In this document: positions 35,617 to 43,257 of the stretch, in pieces
Layout: every line of letters begins with the position of its first letter
Position numbering within the stretch: position 1 is the stretch's first letter
Source of the DNA: Bacillota bacterium
GTDB taxonomy: Bacteria; Bacillota; Clostridia; Oscillospirales; Acutalibacteraceae
Assembly: GCA_023412715.1 (NCBI GenBank)
Contig: JAEZCC010000004.1
Location: 1 to 64,000, forward strand
Length of the DNA stretch: 64,000 bases
Direction: 5' to 3'
Made by a program: the position numbers and the translations under genes
The notes under the pieces: generated by a model
What the model saw: the letters and a program-made list of their open reading frames with translations, nothing else
Databases searched by the model: none
Told to the model about the DNA's origin: nothing

Positions 35617-37680
35617 TCACCGGCTTTTACAAAAAGATTGGAGCAGGGCAAGGATCGGGGAATCCGGGAGGCGGACTTTTGCCGCCGCGGGTACGAGCCG
35701 TACGGAATAGATCTCCGCCGACCGGTTCAGTCCAATCAGCCCGCGTTCGGAAAAGACGTCGAGCGCGACCAGCAGCTTCGGGAGGGAAACGTTCCCCCCG
35801 GGGATGCGCGGCAGAAACTCTTCCGGCCTTCCGCTGCAGCCGCCGGAGCTGCGCACAGCCCGGTAAACGGCTTCGAAATCCTCCCGGGAGGGGAAGAGCC
35901 GCTCCGCCTCTTCGCGGGAAAGCGGCTCGCCGCGGCGGAATTTTTCGTACAGCGCGAGCCCGGAGATCAGCTCCTCCTGATCCGCGCCGGAAAAGCGCAT
36001 GTCGCGGACGATGACGGAAAGCTCCGGGCGGCCGGCGTATTCCCGGCTTTCAAGCGTGACCGCGGCGTCCACCTCGTCGCCGATCCGAAAGGCAAAATCT
36101 TCGAGCGACGTGCGGAACTTCATGCACGTCACCGCGGCGGATCCTTTGCGGAGCGTCAGCCTCAGGTGCTTGCCGCCGCCCACGGGCGTGATGTCGGCCA
36201 GTGCCATATGCGTGAGGCCGAAAACGGGGCGTGGATTCCCGGTGCCGAACGGCTCGAGACGGGCGGCCAGCTCCGGGATTTCAAACGAAAGCTTATCCGG
36301 CCGCAGGATGCAGTCCACCGTGAGGACCGGGGCCGGCATGGGCCCCGGCAGCGACGCCGCGTACCGGTTGATTTCTTTGCGGAACGCGCCGATGTTCTCG
36401 GTCTTCAGCGTCATGCCGGCAGCCATGGGATGACCGCCGAATTTCAAAAGCAGCTTGCCGCAGGAAGAGACGGCGTCGAACAGGGAAAAGCCCTCCACGC
36501 TCCGCCCGGAGCCCTTGGCCGTGCCGCCGGAATACGAAATGACGACGCAGGGCTTCCCCAGCCGTTCCACCACGCGGGCGGCAACGATGCCGATCACCCC
36601 GCAGTGCCAGTCCTCCCCCGCGACGACCAGCACGCGGTCGAGCAGGGCCTGCGGATTTTTCCCGAAACACTCCATGACGCTCTGAAAGGCTTCGTCTTCC
36701 AGGCGGCGACGGTTCCCGTTTTCCGCGCAGATTTCCGCCGCAAGGCTTCCGGCTTCCTCCTGGGATTCCGAAACCAGCAGGCGCACGGCCCGGTCCGCGG
36801 CGCCCATGCGGCCCGTCGCGTTGATGCGCGGCACGATTGTAAACGCGACGCTTTCCGAGGTCAGGCGGCCGTTTTCCATACCCGACTGCTCAATCAGCGC
36901 CCGAAGCCCCGGGCGGTCGGTCCGCGAAAGCAGCTCCAGGCCCTCGCGCACAAGCGCCCGGTTTTCGCCGGCAAGGGGCACGACATCCCCGATGGTCCCG
37001 ATCGCCGCGAGGTCCGCGTAATTTTCCAGCAGGGTTTCCGTGCCGCCTTCCGGCCCTTCGAGCGCCGAAATCAGCTTGAAGGCGACGCCCGCGCCCGAAA
37101 AATCGCGGAACGGGCAGCGGCACCCGTCGCGCCAGGCGTCCACCACGGCGCAGGCCGGCGGAAGGACGGGCCCGGGCCGGTGGTGGTCCGTGACGACCGT
37201 GTCAATGCCGAGGCCGGCGGCATGTTCGACTTCTCCGACGGAAGAGATGCCGTTGTCCACCGTCACAATCAGCCGCACGCCCTGACCGTTCAGGCTGTCC
37301 ACGGCGGACATGCTGAGGCCGTAGCCCTCGCTTTCGCGGTCCGGAATGTAGTAGACGACGTCGCCCCCGCAGGACTCAAGGTAAGAATACAGCATCGCCG
37401 TGGCAGTCACCCCGTCGGCGTCGTAATCCCCGAAAACAGCGATTTTCTCGAAGCCGTCAAGCGCGCGGTTGATGCGTTCGACCGCCTGCTCCATATCCGG
37501 CAGCAGAAACGGGTCGCAGAAATCCGCGCCGCCGTTCAGCAGTTCCTCCGCCGCCTCCGCGCCGCCCGCCCCGCGGGTCTGCAGAAGGACCGCAAGCAGC
37601 GGGGGGATGCCGAGCCGGGCCGCCAGCTGAAGCGCCGCGTCCCTGTCGTATGGCAGAACATTCCATTTTTTGATACTCAA
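35617..37680 (-). CDS. recJ: Single-stranded-DNA-specific exonuclease RecJ
   Basis: 687 aa. A 5'-3' exonuclease in recombination and mismatch repair. The DHH motifs are visible (AVFGDYDADGVTATAML; VVTDHHRPGP), with the DHHA1 segment GGHPMAAGMTLK and a C-terminal OB region. I place the start at TTG 37680: AGGTGGG lies 5 nt upstream and the predicted transcription start is near 37700, so the ATG at 37698 would be almost leaderless. First gene of recJ-relA-MBL-hemZ-nucleoside kinase. Confidence 0.94.
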   Translation of the reverse strand: MSIKKWNVLPYDRDAALQLAARLGIPPLLAVLLQTRGAGGAEAAEELLNGGADFCDPFLLPDMEQAVERINRALDGFEKIAVFGDYDADGVTATAMLYSYLESCGGDVVYYIPDRESEGYGLSMSAVDSLNGQGVRLIVTVDNGISSVGEVEHAAGLGIDTVVTDHHRPGPVLPPACAVVDAWRDGCRCPFRDFSGAGVAFKLISALEGPEGGTETLLENYADLAAIGTIGDVVPLAGENRALVREGLELLSRTDRPGLRALIEQSGMENGRLTSESVAFTIVPRINATGRMGAADRAVRLLVSESQEEAGSLAAEICAENGNRRRLEDEAFQSVMECFGKNPQALLDRVLVVAGEDWHCGVIGIVAARVVERLGKPCVVISYSGGTAKGSGRSVEGFSLFDAVSSCGKLLLKFGGHPMAAGMTLKTENIGAFRKEINRYAASLPGPMPAPVLTVDCILRPDKLSFEIPELAARLEPFGTGNPRPVFGLTHMALADITPVGGGKHLRLTLRKGSAAVTCMKFRTSLEDFAFRIGDEVDAAVTLESREYAGRPELSVIVRDMRFSGADQEELISGLALYEKFRRGEPLSREEAERLFPSREDFEAVYRAVRSSGGCSGRPEEFLPRIPGGNVSLPKLLVALDVFSERGLIGLNRSAEIYSVRLVPAAAKVRLPDSPILALLQSFCKSR

Positions 37681-37691
37681 TCCGCCCACCT

Positions 37692-37724
37692 GCCCCATAA
37701 TTTTTAATTGTATCATTATGGGGC
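37692..37724. promoter_or_regulatory. Operator-like dyad overlapping the recJ promoter
   Basis: GCCCCATAAT (37692-37701) and ATTATGGGGC (37715-37724) are perfect 10-bp arms 13 bp apart. The dyad covers the -10 box and the predicted start site. This is the expected position for a repressor site. It does not match the Gram-positive LexA box. Confidence 0.6.
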
Positions 37725-37735
37725 GATATATTCAA
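37707..37735 (-). promoter_or_regulatory. Sigma-A promoter of the recJ-relA operon
   Basis: Minus strand: TTGAAT (37730-37735), 17 bp, TACAAT (37707-37712). Confidence 0.75.
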
Positions 37736-37784
37736 TACGAATTGTGAGGAATCGGGGGCGAAAAGGTCATAAAGAAGGAACCGA

Positions 37785-37823
37785 TAAAAAGACGGGAACG
37801 GGCGTGTTTCCGCTCGTTCCCGT
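37785..37823 (-). terminator. Terminator after the spore coat genes
   Basis: The ACGGGAACG...CGTTCCCGT arms form a long stem, followed on the minus strand by CTTTTTAT. Confidence 0.8.
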
Positions 37824-37847
37824 TTCCATGTCTCCGTTTTCCCTGGG

Positions 37848-38147
37848 TCAGGTCTGGTTCTTCGCGCTTTCGTACTTCTGTTTTGCCTGCTGGACCTTCT
37901 GCTGTTCCGCGGCCGGCGTCTGGTACCAGCCGCGCTGCTTCATGGTGTCGAACACCTCCGCCTGGATCTGGTGCTCTTCCTGCAGGATTTTCATAAACTC
38001 GTCGCGCGTGCCGGCGGATGCGCATTCGTTGGTAAACGTGTTGTACGTGTCCGTAATGAACTTTTGGGAGGACAGCACATCGTACATCATATCTTTGTCG
38101 GTAATGGGGTTGCCCGACAGATTCCCGCTGATCTGTGAAGGATTCAT
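37848..38147 (-). CDS. CotF-family spore coat protein
   Basis: 99 aa. It matches the Coat_F domain: ITDKDMMYDVLSSQKFITDT, then FMKILQEEHQIQAEVFDTM and the end WYQTPAAEQQKVQQAKQKYE. Family members are coat proteins deposited on the forespore. It lies 14 nt downstream of a second small coat-type gene. Confidence 0.88.
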   Translation of the reverse strand: MNPSQISGNLSGNPITDKDMMYDVLSSQKFITDTYNTFTNECASAGTRDEFMKILQEEHQIQAEVFDTMKQRGWYQTPAAEQQKVQQAKQKYESAKNQT

Positions 38148-38161
38148 TCTCGCACTTCCTT

Positions 38162-38344
38162 TCAGTTTAAAAGATTCATAAGCTGGTCATAGTGGCACTG
38201 ATGCTTTTTTGCGATGGAGTCGCACTTCTGCTTCAGCTCCTGATCGCTGCACATCTGGGAATAAGCCTTCATCTTGCAGATCAGGGTCTGCTCGCTCGTC
38301 AGCTCGTCTTCGATGGCGGAAAGTTCTTTTGTCGTCAGCGACAT
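38162..38344 (-). CDS. Small CotF-associated spore coat-type protein, 60 aa
   Basis: 60 aa. Helical, with three cysteines (LICKMKAYSQMCSD and KQKCDSI) and the ending CHYDQLMNLL that recalls the first half of CotF-type four-helix proteins. The strong AAAGGAG site and the direct link to the CotF gene support it as a partner coat protein. A sporulation-sigma promoter is expected, but I could not place one with confidence in the AT-rich 88 nt upstream. Confidence 0.75.
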   Translation of the reverse strand: MSLTTKELSAIEDELTSEQTLICKMKAYSQMCSDQELKQKCDSIAKKHQCHYDQLMNLLN

Positions 38345-38412
38345 TTCAGCAACACTCCTTTTCTTTTAGAAAATTATATTTTATTATTTTACCTGCGGCC
38401 CAAAATATACAC

Positions 38413-38441
38413 GCTACATATCACAAAGCGACCTATGTAGC
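38413..38441 (-). terminator. Inverted repeat at the end of the mazF gene
   Basis: GCTACATA and TATGTAGC are perfect 8-bp arms 13 bp apart, spanning the mazF stop. On the minus strand it is followed by GTGTATATTTT, a poor T-run, so terminator function is tentative. Confidence 0.35.
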
Positions 38442-38807
38442 CTGCCGCATTTCTTCCCTGCCCGACCCAAGGCCGAAGCTGATGGAAAGCGCCTGGTCCA
38501 CCATAGACATGGCGCTTTGGTCGAGGCAGCCCATGCGTTCTTTCAGCCTGTGCTTGTCGATGGTGCGCACCTGCTCAAGCAGGACGATGGAATCTTTCGC
38601 AAGGCCGGTTTTGCCTGCGTTCAGCATGATATGCGTGGGCAGGTTGGCTTTGGAATGCTGGCTGGTAATAGCCGCGGCGATCACGGTCGGGCTGAACCGG
38701 TTGCCCACGTCGTTCTGAACAATCAGGACCGGCCGGATTCCTCCCTGCTCCGACCCGACGACAGGGCTGAGGTCGGCATAATAAATATCGCCCCTTCGGA
38801 CAATCAT
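38433..38807 (-). CDS. MazF/PemK-type endoribonuclease toxin (NdoA-like)
   Basis: 124 aa. A sequence-specific mRNA interferase fold: MIVRRGDIYYADLSPVVGSEQGGIRPVLIVQND, VIAAAITSQ and the DSIVLLEQVRTIDK strand with the family arginine. Length and sequence match the NdoA/MazF group of Firmicutes. The expected antitoxin gene just upstream is absent: the 216 nt before it hold no open frame. It may be controlled from elsewhere. The stop codon lies in an 8-bp inverted repeat (38413-38441). Confidence 0.92.
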   Translation of the reverse strand: MIVRRGDIYYADLSPVVGSEQGGIRPVLIVQNDVGNRFSPTVIAAAITSQHSKANLPTHIMLNAGKTGLAKDSIVLLEQVRTIDKHRLKERMGCLDQSAMSMVDQALSISFGLGSGREEMRQAT

Positions 38808-38962
38808 ATTTTCACGCTCCGAATCATCATAGTGGAATGTATTTTCGCCCTTATCTTTGACATTCTTCTGGGGATTTATGCAATGACAGGGTACTTCCCA
38901 TAATATTATTGGCGCACCTTGATTGACATAAAAACGCTTTGTTAAAAAGCGATAAATAAAAA

Positions 38963-39008
38963 ACGGGCCCCGTTAAAATCCGCCGGCGGCGGATCTTAAC
39001 GGGGCCCG
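38963..39008 (-). terminator. Terminator after the TetR-family gene
   Basis: A stem of about 20 bp: CGGGCCCCGTTAA pairs with TTAACGGGGCCCG, and inside it ATCCGCC with GGCGGAT. It is followed on the minus strand by TTTTTTA. One of the strongest hairpins in the window. Confidence 0.9.
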
Positions 39009-39023
39009 GTCTGTGGAATAGGC

Positions 39024-39608
39024 TCAGGCTTCAGGCGGAGGCGGAACGGAGTGGCGGGCTTTTTTGAGTTCCTCTGAAAAAAGCTCCTCGATATAGTCGA
39101 CCTGGACCAGCATGGAGTCCGTGCTGTTGAAAATGCTGTGAAAAATCAGCATGCTCATCACCATGAGCACCATCGGGTGAAGGACGTTCTCCGGGATTTC
39201 CGTCTCGGAAGAAAGGCAGGAAGCCATTTCGCGAATCATGACCATGAAGTCCCTCAGAATCGGGACGCATTTTTTCTGGTATGTCGGGTCTGTCAGCACC
39301 TGAACGATAAATTTTTCGCGCTGCTCCAGCTGCGCATGGTAAAGAAGCACCCGCTGCATACGCTGGTCCAGCTGGAGCAGCGAATTCGTCATAATGGGGA
39401 ACAGCTCCTCCTGCACGTCGGCAAAATACTGCTTGACGCACTCGATGACGATTTCATCCTTATTGCTGAAATACTGGTAAATGGACGCTTCGTTGATCCC
39501 CGCCGCCTCCGAAAGCTTTTTGACCGGCGTGCGGTTCAGGCCGTTCTGCGCAAAAGCGTCTGAAAATTTTGCAAGGTATTCTTCTTTTTTTTCTTTCTTT
39601 CCCACCAA
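39024..39608 (-). CDS. TetR/AcrR-family transcriptional regulator
   Basis: 194 aa. The N-terminal helix-turn-helix reads NRTPVKKLSEAAGINEASIYQYFSNKDEI at about 25-53, the TetR pattern. The ligand domain (55-190) is Met/Leu-rich and has no family-specific mark I recognise. It stands alone with a terminator, and no transporter is adjacent, so its target is unknown. A TATAAT box lies about 70 nt upstream in AT-rich DNA, without a good -35. Confidence 0.9.
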   Translation of the reverse strand: MVGKKEKKEEYLAKFSDAFAQNGLNRTPVKKLSEAAGINEASIYQYFSNKDEIVIECVKQYFADVQEELFPIMTNSLLQLDQRMQRVLLYHAQLEQREKFIVQVLTDPTYQKKCVPILRDFMVMIREMASCLSSETEIPENVLHPMVLMVMSMLIFHSIFNSTDSMLVQVDYIEELFSEELKKARHSVPPPPEA

Positions 39609-39797
39609 AATCTAACCGTTCCTTTAATATTATTTTCCTTTTACTGCAATTAATTTTATTGTCTCCGGAGTCGATTATAATTGCTTATTATAAATATAAT
39701 CACATTTTTTAGCGTAAAATAGAAATTTTGATTGAAAATTATGTTTTTATTACCATGGAAAACAGAGGAAAGCCTTTGTGCAGCAAAACAAAAAAGA

Positions 39798-39833
39798 AGC
39801 CTTCCCCGGCCAGAAAATCTGCCGGAAAAGGCT
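39798..39833 (-). terminator. Terminator after the DUF1540 gene
   Basis: AGCCTT and AAGGCT flank CCGGC/GCCGG arms, followed on the minus strand by TCTTTTTTG. The adjacent AT-rich stretch 39609-39790 holds only possible promoter elements of the TetR gene. Confidence 0.8.
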
Positions 39834-39884
39834 GAGACTGCCGCGGGCGGAAAAATCCCGCGGCCCGGGCGCAGGTTTCAAAAA

Positions 39885-40217
39885 TCAGTGGGAATCCGAC
39901 TGGAACGTGGAGCATTCCGTTTTGATCTGACTGCCGTTCACGTGTGTGGTTCGGATATCCACATGGTTGGCGTTGCAGGCCAGCTGCTGGTTGTAGGCGC
40001 AGTTCACCGCTTCGCAGTGGATATCGAGCGTAGGATTCGGGGATTCGCTGTCCACCGAGTTCTGCGCCTCGCCGCCTTCCTGTCTGTCGACAAAGTTGGC
40101 GCAGAACGTCTGCTTGGGGCTCCAGGAATCCGGGCCGCTCACCATAATATCCGGCCTGCAGCACAGGGAATCCTGGTTATTGGCGCAGTTTGAAACCGTA
40201 CAATGCAAATCCGTCAT
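39885..40217 (-). CDS. Protein with two DUF1540 cysteine motifs
   Basis: 110 aa. Two copies of the DUF1540 pattern occur: LHCTVSNCANNQDSLCC near the start and IHCEAVNCAYNQQLACNA at about residues 65-82, each followed by a later cysteine (FCANF; ECSTF). The spacing suggests metal binding. Such proteins are frequent in spore-forming Firmicutes; role unknown. ATG 40217 follows AAAGGGT; 13 further codons upstream have no site. Confidence 0.85.
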   Translation of the reverse strand: MTDLHCTVSNCANNQDSLCCRPDIMVSGPDSWSPKQTFCANFVDRQEGGEAQNSVDSESPNPTLDIHCEAVNCAYNQQLACNANHVDIRTTHVNGSQIKTECSTFQSDSH

Positions 40218-40291
40218 GTCTGGCACCCTTTCAAATAAAATCGTCCCTGTTTCCAAAGAAGACGCTTCTATTCTGCGCCAAAACGCCGCGG

Positions 40292-40933
40292 TTATTCAAA
40301 GTTGTGAAAGACGTGTTTTTTCAGCGGGTACCCGATGCCGTAGGCCGCAGCCCCGCCGATCACCGCTTCCGGGATCCCGCTCGTCAGGACCGTCAGGCCG
40401 ATTAACCCCAGCAGCACGCCGATATCCTTGCCCAGCACGGCGGCGTAGCTTCTGCCGAAGAAGACGTAGATGCCCCCGAGGACCAGCACCGTGTTCACGA
40501 GGCTGCCGAGGACGCCGCTCACGGAATAGGCCAGGATATTTTTCCAGTGCAGCCGCGTGAAAAGGGAAAGGCACGCGCCGGCCACGGTGCCGACCAGAAT
40601 CCTCGGCACAAAGCAGATGACCAGGCTCCAGAAATTGCCCTTCGCCGGCCCCAGGGAATAAACCGGCGTGAAGACGAACGCCGTCAGCGGGTTCGGCGGG
40701 AAAAACGACCACACGATAAAGCTGAACAGGCCGGCAAAGGCGCCCATCAGCGTCCCCGCGCCGGTGCCGAGCACAACCGCGGTGATGATGACGGGGACCA
40801 TGCCGAGGGTCGCGACGATCGGCCCGACCGCCGGAAGCGAGCCGAGCGGCGTGAAGCAGACGATGGCTTCAATGGCAAGAAGCAGCGCGAACTGCGCCAG
40901 GCGAAGCGTATTTTTACTGATAGAAGCTCTCAT
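40292..40933 (-). CDS. ECF transporter substrate-binding (S) component
   Basis: 213 aa with about six membrane helices. The ECF S signature is visible: a conserved N-terminal helix RLAQFALLLAIEAIV and the GTLMGAFAGLFSFIVW stretch that contacts the energising T subunit. These importers carry vitamins or precursors. The sequence has some likeness to PanT/pantothenate-type components, but the substrate cannot be fixed. The ATPase and T subunit genes are not here, so it must use a shared module. It overlaps the kinase-like gene by 4 nt. Confidence 0.85.
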   Translation of the reverse strand: MRASISKNTLRLAQFALLLAIEAIVCFTPLGSLPAVGPIVATLGMVPVIITAVVLGTGAGTLMGAFAGLFSFIVWSFFPPNPLTAFVFTPVYSLGPAKGNFWSLVICFVPRILVGTVAGACLSLFTRLHWKNILAYSVSGVLGSLVNTVLVLGGIYVFFGRSYAAVLGKDIGVLLGLIGLTVLTSGIPEAVIGGAAAYGIGYPLKKHVFHNFE

Positions 40934-41574
40934 GATACTTTCTCCCTGTTTTGTTCCTCCCAGGCGCAGACGGTTTCCGCAATCAAATCGACAGCCGGGT
41001 CGATCCCGAAGACGGAAGAATTGACGGAAAGAAAATAATTATCCGGCGCGCCCCATTTTTTGTTGGAACAATAACTGTAATAGTTTGAACGTTGTTTGTC
41101 TTTTATAATCATCTGCTCGGCGGCGTTCTGCACGGGAACGCCGTATTTCTGAACGATTCTGTCCATGCGGGAAAGCTTGTCCGCGCAGACAAAAACGCTG
41201 AACAGATCCGTCGTGCCCTGCAGCAGCCCGTCCGCACATCGGCCCACCACCACGCAGGGGCCCTTCTGGGTGGCCTCCAGCAGGATCTGCTTCTGCAGCA
41301 GAAAAACGTTCCGGCTCACCTGCAGCCCGTTGCAGACAGGGGCGCCGCCGTCGAACGAATAGTCGGCCGTCAGAAGGGAATACAGCTCTTCGCCCTGCGT
41401 TTTTTCCTGCGAATCTTCAAAAACGCTGACGCCGGCCCCGCTGTCGCGCGCAATCTCGGCAATCCTGTTTCTGTCGTAGAAGGGAATGGAAAACTTCTGC
41501 GCCAGTTTCTGCCCGATCTCCAGGCCGCCGCTGCCGAACTGCCGCGCAATGGTAATGACATACTTTGTTTCCAT
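40930..41574 (-). CDS. Cytidylate-kinase-like family protein
   Basis: 214 aa. The P-loop-like ITIARQFGSGGLEIGQKLA and FYDRNRIAEIA match the Cmk2 family found in Clostridia. The canonical GxxGxGK(S/T) lysine is replaced in the GSGGLEIG loop. These proteins have no proven role. ATG 41574 has GAGGTGG 4 nt before it. Translationally coupled to the ECF S component, which hints at a nucleotide- or vitamin-related substrate (inference). Confidence 0.82.
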   Translation of the reverse strand: METKYVITIARQFGSGGLEIGQKLAQKFSIPFYDRNRIAEIARDSGAGVSVFEDSQEKTQGEELYSLLTADYSFDGGAPVCNGLQVSRNVFLLQKQILLEATQKGPCVVVGRCADGLLQGTTDLFSVFVCADKLSRMDRIVQKYGVPVQNAAEQMIIKDKQRSNYYSYCSNKKWGAPDNYFLSVNSSVFGIDPAVDLIAETVCAWEEQNREKVS

Positions 41575-41666
41575 CAAACCACCTCATATCCCGCCTCGCC
41601 GTGCGGTTTTCTTCCGCCGCCGGATGAAAGCCGAACCGGCCGCCATCGGCACGGATGTACGGCGGT

Positions 41667-41672
41667 ATTATA
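41667..41672 (-). promoter_or_regulatory. Minus-10 box of the kinase-like/ECF pair
   Basis: Minus-strand TATAAT at 41667-41672. The -35 candidate 17 bp upstream (TTTCTT) is weak. The implied leader is about 85 nt. Confidence 0.45.
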
Positions 41673-41817
41673 ACACATAATGTCGAAAAAAGAAACCTCA
41701 ATTTGCGATTCTCTGGGACACGGACGAATTCCGGGCGAAAAAATCATGCAAAAACGTCCCGGAGCGTCCGCTTTGGAGCTGCAGGCCGAAATGCGGATTG
41801 CCCGGGAGAAAAAGCGC

Positions 41818-41846
41818 TTGACAAAATATAAGCCCGCGCATATAAT
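41818..41846 (+). promoter_or_regulatory. Consensus sigma-A promoter of the T-box/Trp importer operon
   Basis: TTGACA (41818-41823), exactly 17 bp, TATAAT (41841-41846): a perfect consensus promoter. Strong transcription with T-box control downstream is the expected logic. Confidence 0.93.
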
Positions 41847-41854
41847 GGGGGCAA

Positions 41855-42135
41855 TATTAAAAACCGGCGAGTAAGAGCAGTACTCCGGGTTCGGCATGAA
41901 ACAAGAGAGCCGCAGGCGGTGTGATTGCGGCGGATTGCCCCGGACGAATGGACTTACGAGGGCGGAGCGAACGGCCTGAGTGTCTTGTAGCTTTCGACGG
42001 GATCTTCACCCGTTACCAAGGAAGCGCATATGTTTGTGTGCGGAGCGAGCGGGCGTGTTGCGCCAATGTGGGTGGTACCGCAGGAAAAAGTATTTTTCTC
42101 CTGTCCCTGATGTTTTCAGGGGCAGGAGTTTTTTT
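41855..42135 (+). ncRNA. T-box riboswitch leader with apparent UGG (Trp) specifier
   Basis: Stem I carries the AGAGAGC element (41894-41900). The specifier segment GAA-TGG-A has TGG at 41949-41951, which reads as the tryptophan codon. The T-box itself, TGGGTGGTACCGC (42069-42081), is followed by a terminator. The downstream genes are a tryptophan-type importer, which agrees with the specifier. Neighbouring triplets (GGA, GAC) would be the alternatives if the register were misjudged. Confidence 0.88.
42098..42135 (+). terminator. T-box-controlled terminator
   Basis: CTCCTGTCCCTG pairs with CAGGGGCAGGAG, followed by TTTTTTT. The competing antiterminator would use the T-box sequence just upstream when uncharged tRNA binds. 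Confidence 0.88.
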
Positions 42136-42191
42136 ATTTTTCTTTCCCTTTCGGGCCATACTGTCAACGGGATTTTAAGGAGGGTTTCACT

Positions 42192-43235
42192 GTGAAAAAG
42201 ACAAAAATGCGTGTGATGAAGACCTTGGCCGCGGTCATTCTGGCCGCCTCGGCCGCCCTTGCCGCGGCGGGGTGCTCTTCCGGGAACGGCGCGGCGCCGG
42301 AGGCGGCCGCCTCCGGCGGAAGCGGCAAGAAAGTGAGCGTCGGCGTCATTCAATATGCCACGCACCCTTCCCTGGACAACTGCTACACCGGCTTTCGGGA
42401 AGGGCTGAAAGAGGCAGGCTTTGAGGAAGGCAAAAACCTGACCATCGACTTTCAGAACGCGCAGGCCGACAACGGGAACTCGGACCTGATGGCAAAAAAC
42501 ATGGTGTCTAAAAAGTACGATATGATTATGGCGATTGCGACGCCCGCCGCCATGTCCGCCTACAGCGCGGCGAAAGACACGAACATCCCCGTCGTGTTCA
42601 CCGCGATTTCGGACCCAGTGGCGGCGCAGCTTGTGCAGTCGCTCGACAAGCCCGGCGGCAGCTGCACCGGTTCCTCGGACGTTCTTCCGCTGGAGCAGCA
42701 GCTCAAGATGATCCGCGCTTTTCTGCCGAACGCCAAGAAGATCGGCGTCCTCTACACGACGAGCGAGGTCAATTCCGTCTCAAACCTGAAGCGTTTCAAA
42801 GAGCTTGCGCCGAAATACGGGTTTGAAATCGCCGACGTGGGCATCACCAATTCCTCCGAGGTCGCTTCCGGCGCCGCCTCGCTCGTGGCAAAGGGCGTCG
42901 ACTGCGTCAACAACTTCACCGACAACAACGTCGTCAATAACCTTTCGACCCTTCTGCAGGCCACGGACGGAGCCAAAATCCCCGTGTTCGGCTCCGAGAT
43001 CGAGCAGGTGAAAAACGGGTGTCTCGCGTCGGTCAGCATCGACTTTGTGGCGCTTGGAAAAGAAACCGGGAAAATGGCCGCGAAGATCCTGAAGGGCGAA
43101 GCCAAACCGGCGGACATCCCGGTCTATGTCGTGAACGAGGGCAAACCGGTCTACAGCAAAGCCGCGATGGAAAAATTCGGCCTGACGCTTCCGGCCGACT
43201 ACTCCGGCGCCGAAGCGGTCGATTCTTCAAAATAA
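42192..43235 (+). CDS. trpX: TrpX-like ABC importer substrate-binding lipoprotein
   Basis: 347 aa. A lipoprotein signal peptide ends at LAAAGC with Cys28 as the lipidation site. The mature part belongs to the ABC_sub_bind family (KVSVGVIQYATHPSLDNCYTGFREGLKEAGF; VFTAISDPVAAQLV). Tryptophan specificity comes from the Trp-specific T-box in front and from the known TrpXYZ pairing, not from residues I can test. The start is GTG with AGGAGGG 7 nt upstream. Confidence 0.88.
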   Translation: MKKTKMRVMKTLAAVILAASAALAAAGCSSGNGAAPEAAASGGSGKKVSVGVIQYATHPSLDNCYTGFREGLKEAGFEEGKNLTIDFQNAQADNGNSDLMAKNMVSKKYDMIMAIATPAAMSAYSAAKDTNIPVVFTAISDPVAAQLVQSLDKPGGSCTGSSDVLPLEQQLKMIRAFLPNAKKIGVLYTTSEVNSVSNLKRFKELAPKYGFEIADVGITNSSEVASGAASLVAKGVDCVNNFTDNNVVNNLSTLLQATDGAKIPVFGSEIEQVKNGCLASVSIDFVALGKETGKMAAKILKGEAKPADIPVYVVNEGKPVYSKAAMEKFGLTLPADYSGAEAVDSSK

Positions 43236-43257
43236 CAGAAAGCTGGTACGGGAACCT

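Noticed and set aside
33356..35710. 784-codon plus-strand frame
   Set aside because: Antisense shadow of relA; His/Val/Asp-rich composition typical of shadows and no motif.
41680..41874. 64-codon frame starting MSKKETSICDS
   Set aside because: It runs through a perfect promoter and into the T-box leader; no ribosome-binding site.
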